Numbered from the stretch's first letter, positions 8,779-17,975 are shown. The stretch: DNA of 64,000 nt from Amycolatopsis vastitatis (GCF_002234595.1 NZ_NMUL01000030.1:186001-250000); one strand, 5' to 3'. The notes: generated by a model not told the origin, from the letters alone. Translations and numbers: made by a program.

Positions 8779-9221
8779 CCGCCCGCCCCGTCGGCGAAGC
8801 CCAGTCCGCCGACGTACTCCTGGAACCCGGCGAGTTTCGCCGGGCAGTAGACCTCGATGACGAGCAACTGCGCCTGCACGACGGTGCCGGGCGCGAGGAC
8901 CGGGCGCGTCCCGGGCCCGCCGGCGCCGTTGGCGATCCCGGTGTCGCTCGTCGCGCGGGCGAGCGCGGCGGCGGGGTCGACGCAGATCGAGCCGCCGTCC
9001 GTGCCGAGCAGCCGGACGAGCTGGTCCCGCGACGGTGCCCGCGCGTCCTCCTGAGCGAGCCGGGTGACGAGCCGGTCGGCTTTCGCCTCGGCCTCGGCGG
9101 TGGCCCGCGCGGAGTGGAAGCGCAGGTACCCGGCCACGAGCAGGCCACCGAGAACGACACCCACCACGACGTACACGAGCATCCGCTGCGTCCGGGTCGA
9201 TCGTTCGTCCACTGTGGTCAC
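8775..9221 (-). CDS. small single-pass membrane protein, unknown function
   Basis: A 148-residue protein. One strong transmembrane segment (MLVYVVVGVVLGGLLVAGYL, about 14-33) follows a basic N-terminus, then a helical Ala/Glu-rich linker and an extracytoplasmic domain with two cysteines (SICVDP and VYCPAKL) that could form a disulphide. It lies between an amino-acid permease and an M20 peptidase with 4-bp stop/start overlaps on both sides, so it is probably an accessory of that transport and hydrolysis unit. GTG 9221 is dictated by the overlap. I do not recognise the family. Confidence 0.75.
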   Translation of the reverse strand: MTTVDERSTRTQRMLVYVVVGVVLGGLLVAGYLRFHSARATAEAEAKADRLVTRLAQEDARAPSRDQLVRLLGTDGGSICVDPAAALARATSDTGIANGAGGPGTRPVLAPGTVVQAQLLVIEVYCPAKLAGFQEYVGGLGFADGAGG

Positions 9222-10695
9222 GACGCACTCACCTCCGGTTGCCGCCACGACGGTTTGCGCAGGCGGTAGAACAGGAACGGCACCACCAGGCCGAGCCCGA
9301 GCGCGCCGCCCGCGACGATCCCGAGGTACACCCACGGGTTGCCCGAGCCGAACTGCGACGGCGGGACGAACCCGACCAGCAGCGCGGCCAGCGACGCGCA
9401 GAACCCGACCCCGCACAGCCCGAGCAGCATCGGCGCGCGGTACCCCCGCGGGTGCTCGGGGTGCTTGCGCCGCAACCGCACCGCCGCGACGAACATCAGC
9501 AGGTACATGATCAGGTACACCTGGGTGGTGATCACCGAGAAGATCCAGTACGCGCTCGAAACGTCCGGGATGAACGCGTAGCACAGCGCGATCAGCGTGG
9601 TGAGCACGCCCTGGGTGACGAGGATGTTCTGCTGCACGCCCTGCTTGTTGAGCCGCTGCAGGAACGGTGGCAGGTACCCCTCCTGCCGGGAGATCAGGAG
9701 CAGGCCCTTCGACGGGCCGGCCAGCCAGGTCAGCATCCCGCCGAGCGAGGCCAGGACCAGCATGACGCCGATCAGGGGCGTCAGCCACTGGATGCCGAAC
9801 GTGGCGAACACGGCCTCGAAGGCCTGCATCACCCCGGCCGTCAGCGAAAGCTGGTCGGCGGGGATGACCCAGCTGATCGCCAGCGCGGGCAGGATGAAGA
9901 TGAGCAGCACCAGGCCCATCGCCAGGAACATGGCGCGCGGGAAGTCCTTGCCCGGCTTGCGCAGCGAGGAGACGTGCACGGCGTTCATCTCCATGCCGGA
10001 GTAGGACAGGAAGTTGTTCACGATCAGCACGAGGCTCGCGAGCCCGGCCCACGCGGGGAGCAGGTGGTCCGCCGACATCGGCGCCGCGGACGGGTGACCC
10101 TGGGCCAGGAACACGATGCCGAGGACCACCAGCAGCGCGCCGGGGAGCAGCGTCCCGATGACGAGCCCGCCGCCGGCGAGCCCCGCCACTCCCTTGGTGC
10201 CGCGGGAAGAGATCCAGACCCCCGACCAGTACGCGACGACGATGACCGCGGCCGTCCACCACCCGTTGTTCGCCAGGCTCGGGTCGAAGACGTACGCGAG
10301 CGTGCTCGCGACGTACCCGAGCAGGCTCGGGTAGTAGAAGATCGTCATCGCGAACTGGCACCAGACGGCGAGGAAGCCCATCGGCTTGGAGATCCCCAGC
10401 GCCACCCAGTTGTAGACCCCGCCCGGCCAGCCGACGCCAGCTCGGCCGAGACCAGCGACGTCGGCAGCAGGAACACGATCGCCGGGACGACGTAGAGGAA
10501 GACGGCCGCGAGGCCGTACACGGCCATCGTCGGCGACGGGCGCAGGCTCGCGACGGAACTGGTCGTCATGAGCGCGAGCGCGATCCAGGAGATCCACGCA
10601 GCGGCCGGTGGCCGTGCGTGCCGCGCCCCCTCGGCGGGCGGTGGGGGAGACCCCGCCGGCTCGGTGGTCCGGCTCGGTCGGTTGGTCGTGGTCAT
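9218..10695 (-). pseudogene. APC family amino-acid permease, split by a one-base frameshift
   Basis: The N-terminal part (ATG 10695, about 87 residues) reads WISWIALALMTTSSVASLRP and ends LVSAELAS. The rest, GWPGGVYNWVALGISKP and about eleven further membrane helices to EVSAS, is in another frame. Adding one G near 10431-10433 joins them as AELAS-GWPGGVYNW, the unbroken sequence expected of glutamate/GABA-type APC antiporters, giving about 492 residues. So the gene has either a real -1 frameshift or a sequencing error. It heads the operon with the small membrane protein and the M20 peptidase. A shared inverted repeat lies 66 bp upstream. Confidence 0.85.
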
Positions 10696-10760
10696 GGCTG
10701 TCGGCCTCCCGGGCTCGCCTCGACGGGTGCCCCATCGTGTTCGGTGCCGGTCCCGGCCGG

Positions 10761-10779
10761 GTCACCCGTTCCGGGCGAG
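10761..10779 (-). promoter_or_regulatory. LAL-island box, copy 1 (upstream of APC permease)
   Basis: Read toward the permease: CTCGCCCG-GAA-CGGGTGAC, an 8-3-8 inverted repeat 66 bp before the start codon. It matches elements before several other genes between 10 and 26 kb (see copies near 15.1, 17.8, 19.9, 20.8 and 25.3 kb). Confidence 0.6.
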
Positions 10780-10788
10780 ACCGCTTCG

Positions 10789-12603
10789 TCAGCCGAGCGC
10801 GGCATCGAGGGTGACCGCGGCGTCGACGAGGGCGAGATGGGTGAAGGCCTGCGGGAAGTTGCCGAGCTGCTCCCCGGTCGGCGCGATTTCCTCGGCGTAG
10901 AGGCCGACGTGGTTGGCGTAGGTCAGCATTTTCTCGAACGCCGTGCGGGCTTTCTCGAGCCGGCCGGCGCGGGCGAGCGCGTCGACGTAGGCGAAGCTGC
11001 ACAAGGAAAACGTGCCTTCGTCGCCGGCGAGCCCGTCCGGGGATGCCTCGATGTCGTAGCGGTAGACCAGGCTGTCGGTCACCAGGTCGGTTCCGATCGC
11101 GTCCAGCGTCGAGAGCCACAACGGGTCCTTGGCGGGCAGGAAGCCGGTGCGGGGCATGCGGAGCAGGGACGCGTCGAGCTCTTCGCCCGTGTAGTGCTGG
11201 ACGAAGGCGTTGCGCGTCCGGTGCCAGCCGCGGCTGAGGACCTGGCCGTGGATGCTGTCGCGCTGCCAGGTCCAGTCCTCGACGGGCGCGGGCCGGCCGT
11301 GGGCGCTCGCCAGCCGGATGCCGCGGTCGAACGCGACCCAGCTCATCAGGCGGCCGTAGGTGAAGGACTTGCGCCCGCCCCGCGTCTCCCAGATCCCTTC
11401 TTCGGCCTGGTCCCAGTGTTCGCCGAGCCAGTCCAGCGCCGCGCGGAGGGCGGTCCAGCCCTGGTGGGGGAGCTCGAACCCCGCGCGGTCGGCGGCGAAG
11501 ACGCTGTCGAGGGCTTCGCCGTAGATGTCCAGCTGCAGCTGCCCGGCGGCGTCGTTGCCGATCCGGACCGGGCTCGAACCGCGGTACCCGGACCAGTGCG
11601 CGAGGCTTTCCTCCCGCAGGTCCGTCGTCCCGTCCACGCGGTACAGCACGGCCAGCGGCCCGCCGGTCCCGCCCGCGCCTTCCCGGATGCGGTCGCCGAG
11701 CCAGCTGCCGAACCGGGCGGCTTCTTCGGCGAACCCGAGCGCCAGCAACGCCGAAACCGAGAACGACGCGTCCCGGACCCAGGTGTAGCGGTAGTCCCAG
11801 TTGCGCTCCCCGCCGAGCTGCTCGGGCAGGCCGAGGGTGGGCGCGGCGACCAGCCCGCCGGTCGGCGCGTAGGTGAGGAGCTTGAGGGTGATCGCCGAGC
11901 GGGCCACGATCTCCCGCCAGCGGCCGCGGTAGGTGGACCGGGCCAGCCACGCGCGCCACCAGTCCACAGTGGATTGAAACAGTTCCTCGAACTCCGCGAC
12001 GCGGATCTCTCGCGGCGGCTCCGCGGCGTCGGTCTCGAGCACGACCCCGCGCACCTGGCCCGCGGTGAGGGTGAGCCGCAGGTGCACGTCCTCGCCTTCG
12101 ACGTGCGCTTCGGCGAGGTGCTCGTCGCCGGGCTCGCGCACCGCGTGCAGCACCAGAGACGTGTCGCGCGCGATGAACACGGCCCCGTTCGGCGCGAGCA
12201 TCGCCTGGTGCGGACGGCGGCCGTAGTCGAACCGGGGCGCGACCACCACGTCGAACGTCATCCGGCCGCGGACGCAGCGCACGAGCCGGGCGATCCGGTG
12301 CCGGGTGGTGGCGGTGGTGCCGCAGGGCGGCATGAAGTCGACCACCTCGCCGATGCCGTCCGGGCCCGAGAACCGGGTGATCAGCACCGCGGTGTCCGGG
12401 TGGTACATCTGCGAGCTCGCGCAGGCGCCGGCCGGGCGGACGCGGAACCGGCCGCCGCGCTCGTCGTCGAGGAGGGCGCCGAAGACCGACGGCGAATCGA
12501 ACCTCGGGGTGCAGAACCAGTCGATCGACCCGTCGGTCGTCACCAGCGCGGCGGTCTGCAGATCGCCGATCAGCGCGTGCTCGGCGATCGTCGTCTCGGT
12601 CAT
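10789..12603 (-). CDS. glycoside hydrolase family 15 protein (glucoamylase/trehalase-like)
   Basis: A 604-residue enzyme. The N-terminal beta-sandwich (about 1-225, IGDLQTAALVTTDGSIDWFCTPRF) is followed by an (alpha/alpha)6 barrel with NWDYRYTWVRDASF and the acid-bearing EGIWETRGG segment. This layout and length match bacterial GH15 proteins that hydrolyse trehalose or maltooligosaccharides; actinobacterial members are often cytoplasmic trehalases, and no signal peptide is present. ATG 12603 follows GGAGG at good spacing. Divergent from the MFS gene across a 135-bp region holding a long palindrome. Trehalose turnover would fit the stress-related neighbourhood. Confidence 0.9.
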   Translation of the reverse strand: MTETTIAEHALIGDLQTAALVTTDGSIDWFCTPRFDSPSVFGALLDDERGGRFRVRPAGACASSQMYHPDTAVLITRFSGPDGIGEVVDFMPPCGTTATTRHRIARLVRCVRGRMTFDVVVAPRFDYGRRPHQAMLAPNGAVFIARDTSLVLHAVREPGDEHLAEAHVEGEDVHLRLTLTAGQVRGVVLETDAAEPPREIRVAEFEELFQSTVDWWRAWLARSTYRGRWREIVARSAITLKLLTYAPTGGLVAAPTLGLPEQLGGERNWDYRYTWVRDASFSVSALLALGFAEEAARFGSWLGDRIREGAGGTGGPLAVLYRVDGTTDLREESLAHWSGYRGSSPVRIGNDAAGQLQLDIYGEALDSVFAADRAGFELPHQGWTALRAALDWLGEHWDQAEEGIWETRGGRKSFTYGRLMSWVAFDRGIRLASAHGRPAPVEDWTWQRDSIHGQVLSRGWHRTRNAFVQHYTGEELDASLLRMPRTGFLPAKDPLWLSTLDAIGTDLVTDSLVYRYDIEASPDGLAGDEGTFSLCSFAYVDALARAGRLEKARTAFEKMLTYANHVGLYAEEIAPTGEQLGNFPQAFTHLALVDAAVTLDAALG

Positions 12604-12663
12604 GGGTTCCTCCAGGCGTGGGGTCGGGTCGTGTGCACCGTCGCCGGAGCACGCCGGGGCTGC

Positions 12664-12682
12664 CTCATCCACGGGAGGTGAG
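12664..12682 (+). promoter_or_regulatory. LAL-island box, weak copy (GH15/MFS divergent region)
   Basis: CTCATCCA-CGG-GAGGTGAG resembles the 8-3-8 repeat found at other promoters in this island, with mismatches in both inner arms. It lies 57-75 bp before the MFS start and 61 bp before the GH15 start. Confidence 0.3.
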
Positions 12683-12707
12683 GTGGCCCGGCCGCGGCCG
12701 GGCCACC
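12682..12707. repeat. 26-bp perfect palindrome between divergent genes
   Basis: GGTGGCCCGGCC, a central GC and the exact reverse complement form an uninterrupted palindrome 31 bp upstream of the MFS gene and 79 bp upstream of GH15. With no loop and a divergent-promoter position, an operator is more likely than a terminator. Confidence 0.5.
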
Positions 12708-12738
12708 GTGTGCGGCACCCGACGAGGAAGGCCCGCCG

Positions 12739-14133
12739 ATGATCGTGCTGCCCCTGGCCCTCGCCCAGTTCGTCGCGAGCTACGCGGCGACCACCATGAC
12801 CGTGGCCGTCAGCGACATCGCCGCGGACCTCGGCACGACCGTGATCGGCGTGCAGACGGCGATCACGGTGTTCACCCTCACCATGGCGTCGCTCATGGTG
12901 CCGGGCAGCAAGCTGAGCGACCTGCTGGGCCGCAAGCGCTGCTTCCTGGCCGGGCTGGCCGTCTACGGCGCCGGTGCGCTGCTGGCTTCGCTCGCGCACG
13001 GGCCGGGGCTGCTGATCCTCGGCTACTCGGTGCTGGAGGGCATCGGGTCGGCGCTGATGATCCCGCCGATCTACATCCTGATCACCGTGACCAGCCCGGA
13101 CCTGCAGAGCCGGGCTCGCGCCTTCGGCGTGGTCAGCGGAGCGGGGGCGCTCGGGGCCGCGGCCGGGCCGCTCGTCGGCGGCCTGGTCACGACGTGGCTC
13201 GGCTGGCGCGCGTCCTTCCTCCTGCAGGTGCTGCTGGTCGGCTTGATCGTCCTGCTGGCGGTGCGGGTCACCGAACCGCCCGCACCGCCCCGCGAGAAGG
13301 AGTTCGACGTCGCCGGCGCCGTCCTTTCGGCGGCCGGCCTGTTCTTCGTCGTGTTCGGCGTCCTGCAGGCGGGCACCTACGGCTGGCTGGTCTCACGCGC
13401 GGACTTCGCCGTCGGCGGGGTCGTCCTGCTGCACGCCGGCGGGGTCTCGCCGGTGTGGCTGTTCGCCGGGATCGGGGCGCTCTGCCTGCTGGTCTTCTTC
13501 GCGCACGTCCGCGCGCGCGAGCGGGTCGGCCGGGAGCCGCTCGTCCCGCCCGGCCTCTTCCGCGACCGCGTCACCGGGCTCGGGCTGGCGACCCAGCACG
13601 TCCAATGGCTCGTCCTGCAGGGCTCGTTCTTCGTGGTGGCGGTCTTCCTGCAGCAGGTCCGCGGGTACGACGCGATCGAGACCGGGCTGATGCTGACCCC
13701 CGCGACGATCGGCATCCTGGGTGCCTCGGCGGCCGCGGGACGGCTGGCGCGACGGCATTCCCAGCGCCGCCTCGTCCGCGCGGGGTTCGTCATCGCCATT
13801 GCGGGTCTCGTCCTCGTGCTCCTCCTGGTCCGGTCCGATTCCGGCGTGGCGAGTGCCGTTCCCGGGCTGTTCCTGCTCGGCGCCGGCGTCGGGATCATGC
13901 TGACGGCGTCGGTGAACCTGGTGCAGTCGCGCTTCCCGGACTCCGCCCAGGGCGACATCTCGGGAGTGTCGCGCAGTGCGTCCAACCTCGGCTCGTCGGT
14001 GGGGACGGCGCTGGCCGGTTCCGTCCTGGCCGGGACGCCGCACCTCGGCGGCCGGTCCTTCGCGCTGGCCCTCACGACGCTGGCGGTCGCGGCGGTGGCC
14101 GGCCTGGTCGCGGCCCTGCTGCTGCCCGAGTGA
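12739..14133 (+). CDS. MFS transporter, DHA2-like 14-helix drug:H+ antiporter
   Basis: A 464-residue membrane protein with about 14 predicted helices. LSDLLGRKRCFLAG matches the conserved loop 2-3 motif A. GVVSGAGALGAAAGPLVGG matches motif C of drug/proton antiporters, with its repeated glycines. The middle has the long insert of the 14-helix DHA2 family. ATG 12739 is preceded by GAGGAAGG. No dedicated regulator is adjacent, though the divergent region holds a 26-bp palindrome. Probably exports a cationic or hydrophobic compound; the substrate is unknown. Its last 740 bp lie opposite the open frame of the convergent ion channel. Confidence 0.88.
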   Translation: MIVLPLALAQFVASYAATTMTVAVSDIAADLGTTVIGVQTAITVFTLTMASLMVPGSKLSDLLGRKRCFLAGLAVYGAGALLASLAHGPGLLILGYSVLEGIGSALMIPPIYILITVTSPDLQSRARAFGVVSGAGALGAAAGPLVGGLVTTWLGWRASFLLQVLLVGLIVLLAVRVTEPPAPPREKEFDVAGAVLSAAGLFFVVFGVLQAGTYGWLVSRADFAVGGVVLLHAGGVSPVWLFAGIGALCLLVFFAHVRARERVGREPLVPPGLFRDRVTGLGLATQHVQWLVLQGSFFVVAVFLQQVRGYDAIETGLMLTPATIGILGASAAAGRLARRHSQRRLVRAGFVIAIAGLVLVLLLVRSDSGVASAVPGLFLLGAGVGIMLTASVNLVQSRFPDSAQGDISGVSRSASNLGSSVGTALAGSVLAGTPHLGGRSFALALTTLAVAAVAGLVAALLLPE

Positions 14134-14634
14134 ACCGTCCTGTGTGGACGAATGCCGGACCGCGGTGACGATCACCCGCAGCACCACGCCCAGCACCGCG
14201 AGGTCGGCGATCATCTGGAGGGTCACCAGCACCCGCGCACCGGTGGAGAGCGGGGCGATGTCGCCGAAGCCTACGGTGGTGAACACGGTGACCGCGAAGT
14301 ACAGGGCGTCGGTCCGCGTCAGCGCCGTGCCGAACGAGCCCGCGCTGTCGTGGGCGAGCACGTAGTAGCCGTCGGCGAACAGCAGGAGGAAGAGCGGGAG
14401 GATGAGGGCCAGCGCCTGGACGCCCTGCCAGGCCGGGAACGGCGAGCGCAGGATTATCCGCACCTCGCCGACGACCAGCAGCACGACGAGCGCGAGCCCG
14501 GCGGTGAACACGACCGCGGTCCACGGCCGCAGGGCCTGGCCGACCGGGAGCAGGTAGTAGAGGCAGACCAGCGCGGTGACCGTGAGCAGCGGCCGGAGCA
14601 CCGCGAGGTGGACGAACCGCCACCGGCGCGTCAC
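13393..14634 (-). CDS. two-TM potassium channel family protein with an anomalous C-terminal extension
   Basis: The first 165 residues are a clear ion channel: four hydrophobic segments and the selectivity filter TTVGFGD between a pore helix (DALYFAVTVF) and the last helix (LVTLQMIADLAVLGVVLRVIV). After AVRHSSTQDG the frame stays open for about 250 Arg/Gln/Gly-rich residues that are antisense to the MFS gene and look non-native. The true gene probably ends near 14.1 kb, through a frameshift or other error, or it really overlaps by 740 bp. GTG 14634 overlaps the stop of the SHOCT gene, so the two are co-translated. K+ efflux under stress is the likely role. Confidence 0.65.
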   Translation of the reverse strand: MTRRWRFVHLAVLRPLLTVTALVCLYYLLPVGQALRPWTAVVFTAGLALVVLLVVGEVRIILRSPFPAWQGVQALALILPLFLLLFADGYYVLAHDSAGSFGTALTRTDALYFAVTVFTTVGFGDIAPLSTGARVLVTLQMIADLAVLGVVLRVIVTAVRHSSTQDGSLGQQQGRDQAGHRRDRQRREGQREGPAAEVRRPGQDGTGQRRPHRRAEVGRTARHSRDVALGGVREARLHQVHRRRQHDPDAGAEQEQPGNGTRHAGIGPDQEEHEDETRNGDDEPRADEAALGMPSRQPSRGRRGTQDADRRGGQHQPGLDRVVPADLLQEDRHHEERALQDEPLDVLGRQPEPGDAVAEEAGRDERLPADPLARADVREEDQQAERPDPGEQPHRRDPAGVQQDDPADGEVRA

Positions 14635-15005
14635 CGCGCCAGGGCCTTCCGCTTGAGCGCCTGGAATTCCGCGTCGTCGATGACGCCGTCCTCGAGCAGC
14701 CGCCGGGCTTCGGCGATCTGCGCCGCGCCGGTCGTGTCCGATGTGGACACGTAACCCGCTTCGCGGGACCGTTGCCGCTCGACGAGGTGCCGCCCCTGGG
14801 TGATCAGGTAGAGCAGCACGCCGAAGATCGGCAGCACGATCACCAGCACCGTCCAGCCCGCCTTGGCCCAGCCGGACACGTCGGCGCGGCGGTACAGGTC
14901 GCCGAAGGCCACGAACAGCAGCCAGAACCAGGCGATCCAGCAGAAGAACACCAACATCGTCCACATGAGGTTCAGGAACGGGTACTCCGCGTTCGCCAGG
15001 GCCAT
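14631..15005 (-). CDS. PLDc_N/SHOCT domain membrane protein
   Basis: A 124-residue protein. Two hydrophobic segments (LMWTMLVFFCWIAWFWLLFV and WTVLVIVLPIFGVLLYLI) form the PLDc_N-type membrane module. The C-terminal SHOCT motif is AEARRLLEDGVIDDAEFQALKRKAL. This architecture is common in actinobacterial envelope proteins and may aid oligomerisation; no enzyme activity is expected. It precedes the potassium channel with a 4-bp overlap, suggesting one functional unit. Start ATG 15005 follows GAGGAGATGTC. Confidence 0.88.
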   Translation of the reverse strand: MALANAEYPFLNLMWTMLVFFCWIAWFWLLFVAFGDLYRRADVSGWAKAGWTVLVIVLPIFGVLLYLITQGRHLVERQRSREAGYVSTSDTTGAAQIAEARRLLEDGVIDDAEFQALKRKALAR

Positions 15006-15028
15006 GACATCTCCTCAGCCGGGATCGG

Positions 15029-15056
15029 GGCCAGGCACGCTGCGGCGTGCCCGGCC
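15029..15056 (-). terminator. hairpin between LAL regulator and SHOCT gene
   Basis: A 12-bp stem with one mismatch and a TGCG loop (GGCCAGGCACGC paired with GCGTGCCCGGCC). There is no U-tract, as is usual in GC-rich actinomycetes. It could also be a leader structure for the SHOCT gene, 24 bp downstream. Confidence 0.4.
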
Positions 15057-15077
15057 CACTCGACACCGATCCCGGTG

Positions 15078-15112
15078 CCGCTCGCCTCACCCGCTCCGGG
15101 TGGGGCGAGCGG
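15078..15112 (-). terminator. strong hairpin just after the LAL regulator stop
   Basis: A 15-bp stem (one G-T pair) with a 5-nt loop starts 4 bp past the regulator's stop codon. No U-run follows. It overlaps the inverted-repeat box upstream of the SHOCT gene, so part of the symmetry may serve both roles. Confidence 0.55.
15086..15104 (-). promoter_or_regulatory. LAL-island box, copy 2 (upstream of SHOCT/K+ channel)
   Basis: Read toward the SHOCT gene: CCCACCCG-GAG-CGGGTGAG. The right arm is perfect and the left has two changes. It sits about 80 bp before the start codon, embedded in the terminator hairpin, which lowers confidence. Confidence 0.4.
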
Positions 15113-15116
15113 TGCG

Positions 15117-17770
15117 TCAGACCGTGAAGTCGGCGACCTCGGTGTCGAGCAGGCCGCGCTTCTGCGCGATCGCGACGGCCTCGCGCCTGCTGCGGACGTC
15201 GAGCTTCGCGTAGATGCCGCGGACGTGGGTCTTGACGGTGTTCGGCGAGACGGTCAGGTCCTGGGCGATCTCGTCGATCGACCGCTGGGTCGGCAGCAGG
15301 CGCAGGACACTGCGTTCGCGCTCGGTCAGCGGCGCCGGGATCGGCGGGGTGCGCAGCCGGCGCCGGACGGACAAGATCTCGCCCGCGAACCGCTCGCCGG
15401 CGCCGAGACCGCCCAGCCTGCTGGTCAGGAACCCGACGAGCTCGGCCGGGGCGAAGACGAACGGGAACCGGACGCCGGTGGGCTCGGCGGTGCGCAGGGC
15501 TTCGTCGAGCAGCCGGGCCGCCCGCTCCCGCGCCCCCGCCGCGAGCGCAGCCTGCACACCGACCAGCGACGCCTCGATGGTGGCCCACGCCAGCTCCACG
15601 GGCACCTCGTCGTCGGCCAGCGACCGCAGCACGGTGCTCGCCGTGTGGTGCCGGCCCAGCCGCAGCTGGGTCCGGGCGCGCATCAGCAGCAGCTCGCCCG
15701 AACCGGCGAGGATCGGCAGGGCCCAGCGGACCGTGTCCCTGGCCTGGGCCGCCGCGCCCAGCCTGAGCGCCGCACGCTGCTCCAGCACGGCGCACAGAGC
15801 CGCGTACCCGGTGGGGCAGGCCCGTCCGGTCCCGAGGCGGGTGCGGGCCCGGCGCAGCCGCCGCAGGCCCGCGTGCCAGCCGCCGAGCTCGAACTCGGCG
15901 GCGCCGCGCAGGATCTCCGAGAGCAGCCGCAGGTCGCGAGCCGCCCGCGCCGGGGCGTCACCGACCAGGTGCCGGGTTTCCTTCGCGTGCTTGAGGCACT
16001 CGGCGGGCTCGCCCCGCAACAGGGCGCCGTAGGCCAGCAGGGCGTTCGCCTGCGCGCCCTGGAGGGACCGCAGGGAATTCTCCCGCGGACGGCGGACTTC
16101 CGCCCGGCGGGCCAGCGTCTCCATCACCCGGTAGTCGCCGTCGCGGCCGGCCAGCTCGGCGAGGGTGGTGAGGCACTGGGCGACCGTGAAGTCCTGCCGG
16201 AGCGATTCCGCGGTGCCGAGGAGCCGCACCAGGGTCTCCCGGGCCTGGTCGCGGGTGAGCAGGACGCCGGCGCGGTACAGGGTCGCCAGGCCGCCGAGAC
16301 CGGTGCCCTCGGCCGGTCGTTCGTCGATCTCTTCGGCCGCACGGCGGATCCGGGCCGGCGTGCCGTCCAGCTGGGCGAGCCGGGAGTACGCCAGCTGCCG
16401 CAGGACGGTCAGCTCGGTCGCCGGCCGGTCCGGCCACGCCGCCTCCGCGCGCGCCAGCTGCAGGCCGGCCGCCGACGTCTCGGCCGCCTCCAGGCAGAGC
16501 GCGGCCGAAATCAGCGCGGCCAGGGGACCGGCGGGCATCCTCCGGCCCTCGAACACGGCGAGCGCGAGGCGCAGGACGTGGTGCTCTCCGGCGAGGAACA
16601 GCGTCACGGCGTGCTCGCGCAGCAGCTCGCCGACCCGGGCGGGATCGCCCGCGCGGACGCTGTGCAGCAGCGCCGGCGCCGGCCGGTCGTGCCCGGCGAA
16701 CCAGCGGGCCGCGGCCGCGTGGAGGCCCGCGCCCGGTCCGGCGCCCGGCGCTGCAGCTCGGACCGCAGGTAGGTGCGCAGCAGCGGGGTCACGCGGTGGC
16801 GCGGCGGGACGCCGTCGGAGTCGACCACGTGGGTGGCGGGCCCACCCAGCTCGTGGAGCATCGCTTCCGCGTCCACGCGGCCGCTGAGCACCGGGGCGAG
16901 CCCGGCCGGGAGCTCGTCGCAGATGCTGATCGTCCGCAGCAGTTCCCGCTGCGCCGGGGTGAAGGGGGCGAGGACCTCGTCGGTCAGGTAGTCGAGGACG
17001 CCGCTGTCCTGTCCGGTGTCGAACTCCCGCAGGCTGCCGTGCCGGGCCGCGGACGCCGCCGCCAGGCGCAGCCCGGCCGGCCAGCCGCCGGTCCGGGCGA
17101 CGAGCGGCGCGACCTCGTCCCGCGGGATCGCGTCGGCCGCGGCGAACAGGGCGTCCGCTTCGTCGGCGGTGAACCGCAGCCGGGCGGCGCCGACTTCGAC
17201 GAGCCGGTCCGCGAGCCGGGCCCGGCCCAGCGGCAGCGGCGGTTCCCGCCGGCTCGAGATCGCCAGGCACAGCCCGGCCGGCTGGTGGCGGACCAGCGCC
17301 CGCAGCCCGTGCCACGGATCGGGGGAGGTGATCTCCTGAGCGGCGTCGAGGACGAGGACGACGGGGTCGGGCAGGGTGTCCAGTGCGTCGGCGACCTGGG
17401 CGAGGAAGGCGAGGTCGGACCTCGGGGCATCGGGCACGGTCAGCGCCCGCAGCGGGTTGCCGTCCGGGAGGCGGCCGGATCCGCCGAGCGCTTCGAGGAC
17501 CGCGGACCAGAAGAGCCGGTCGTCGTTGTCGTCGGCGTCGGCGGACAGCCAGGCGACCGCGCCGCGGTCCTGGCGCCGCGCCCAGTCGGCGAGGAGCACG
17601 GTCTTGCCGAACCCCGCCGGGGCACCGACGAACACCATGGCCGCTTCGGTCGTTCCGTCGAGGACGGTGAGCAGGCGCGGCCGCGACACGAGATCCGCCG
17701 GGGGAGCGGGAACGGTGATCTTCGTTCTCGGAACCCGTCTTCGGGACGAGACTTCGCGACATTGACGCAT
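15117..17770 (-). pseudogene. LAL (MalT-like) LuxR family regulator, broken by a one-base frameshift
   Basis: The N-terminal part (ATG 17770 after AAGGAG) carries an STAND ATPase with Walker A GAPAGFGKTVLLADW and the LVLDA Walker B. The C-terminal part, in another frame, carries TPR-like repeats and a LuxR helix-turn-helix (LTERERSVLRLLPTQ, SPNTVKTHVRGIYAKLDV). They join near 16726-16728, about residue 347: adding one G to the GGG run gives RARGLHAAAARWF, matching the RLHGIAARWY segment of the paralogue at 21.5 kb. The restored protein is about 884 residues. A sequencing error in a G-run is plausible. It has a perfect copy of the shared box 66 bp upstream, which may mean autoregulation. Confidence 0.9.
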
Positions 17771-17835
17771 GCGCAATTCTCCTTCGTGTTCGGTTCCGGG
17801 TGATCCCGGCGGATCTTGCCACGCAATTGGCCGGG

Positions 17836-17854
17836 CTCACCCGCTGCGGGCGAG
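17836..17854 (-). promoter_or_regulatory. LAL-island box, copy 3 (upstream of LAL regulator), best match
   Basis: CTCGCCCG-CAG-CGGGTGAG, symmetric except at one arm position, 66 bp before the regulator's ATG. This is the clearest copy of the shared element and defines the consensus used here. Confidence 0.65.
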
Positions 17855-17975
17855 GAAAACAACGGCCACGGGCAGAATCGTGTGGCGGGTGAAAATTCGT
17901 GGAAATGCCCCCGGTTGCCGTCGTCGCCGATGTGCCGCCTCGCAGTTCTTCTGGCTCGGACCGGGTGAGGTCGTG

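Noticed and set aside
9218..12652. 1144-residue minus-strand frame spanning the permease and GH15 regions as one gene
   Set aside because: Only its C-terminal part is the permease; the rest is a wrong-frame reading of GH15, which has its own complete frame and ribosome site.
17951..17969. CTGGCTCG-GAC-CGGGTGAG as a further island box
   Set aside because: The match is fair, but it overlaps the likely ribosome site of the small membrane gene, whose G-rich sequence explains the similarity.
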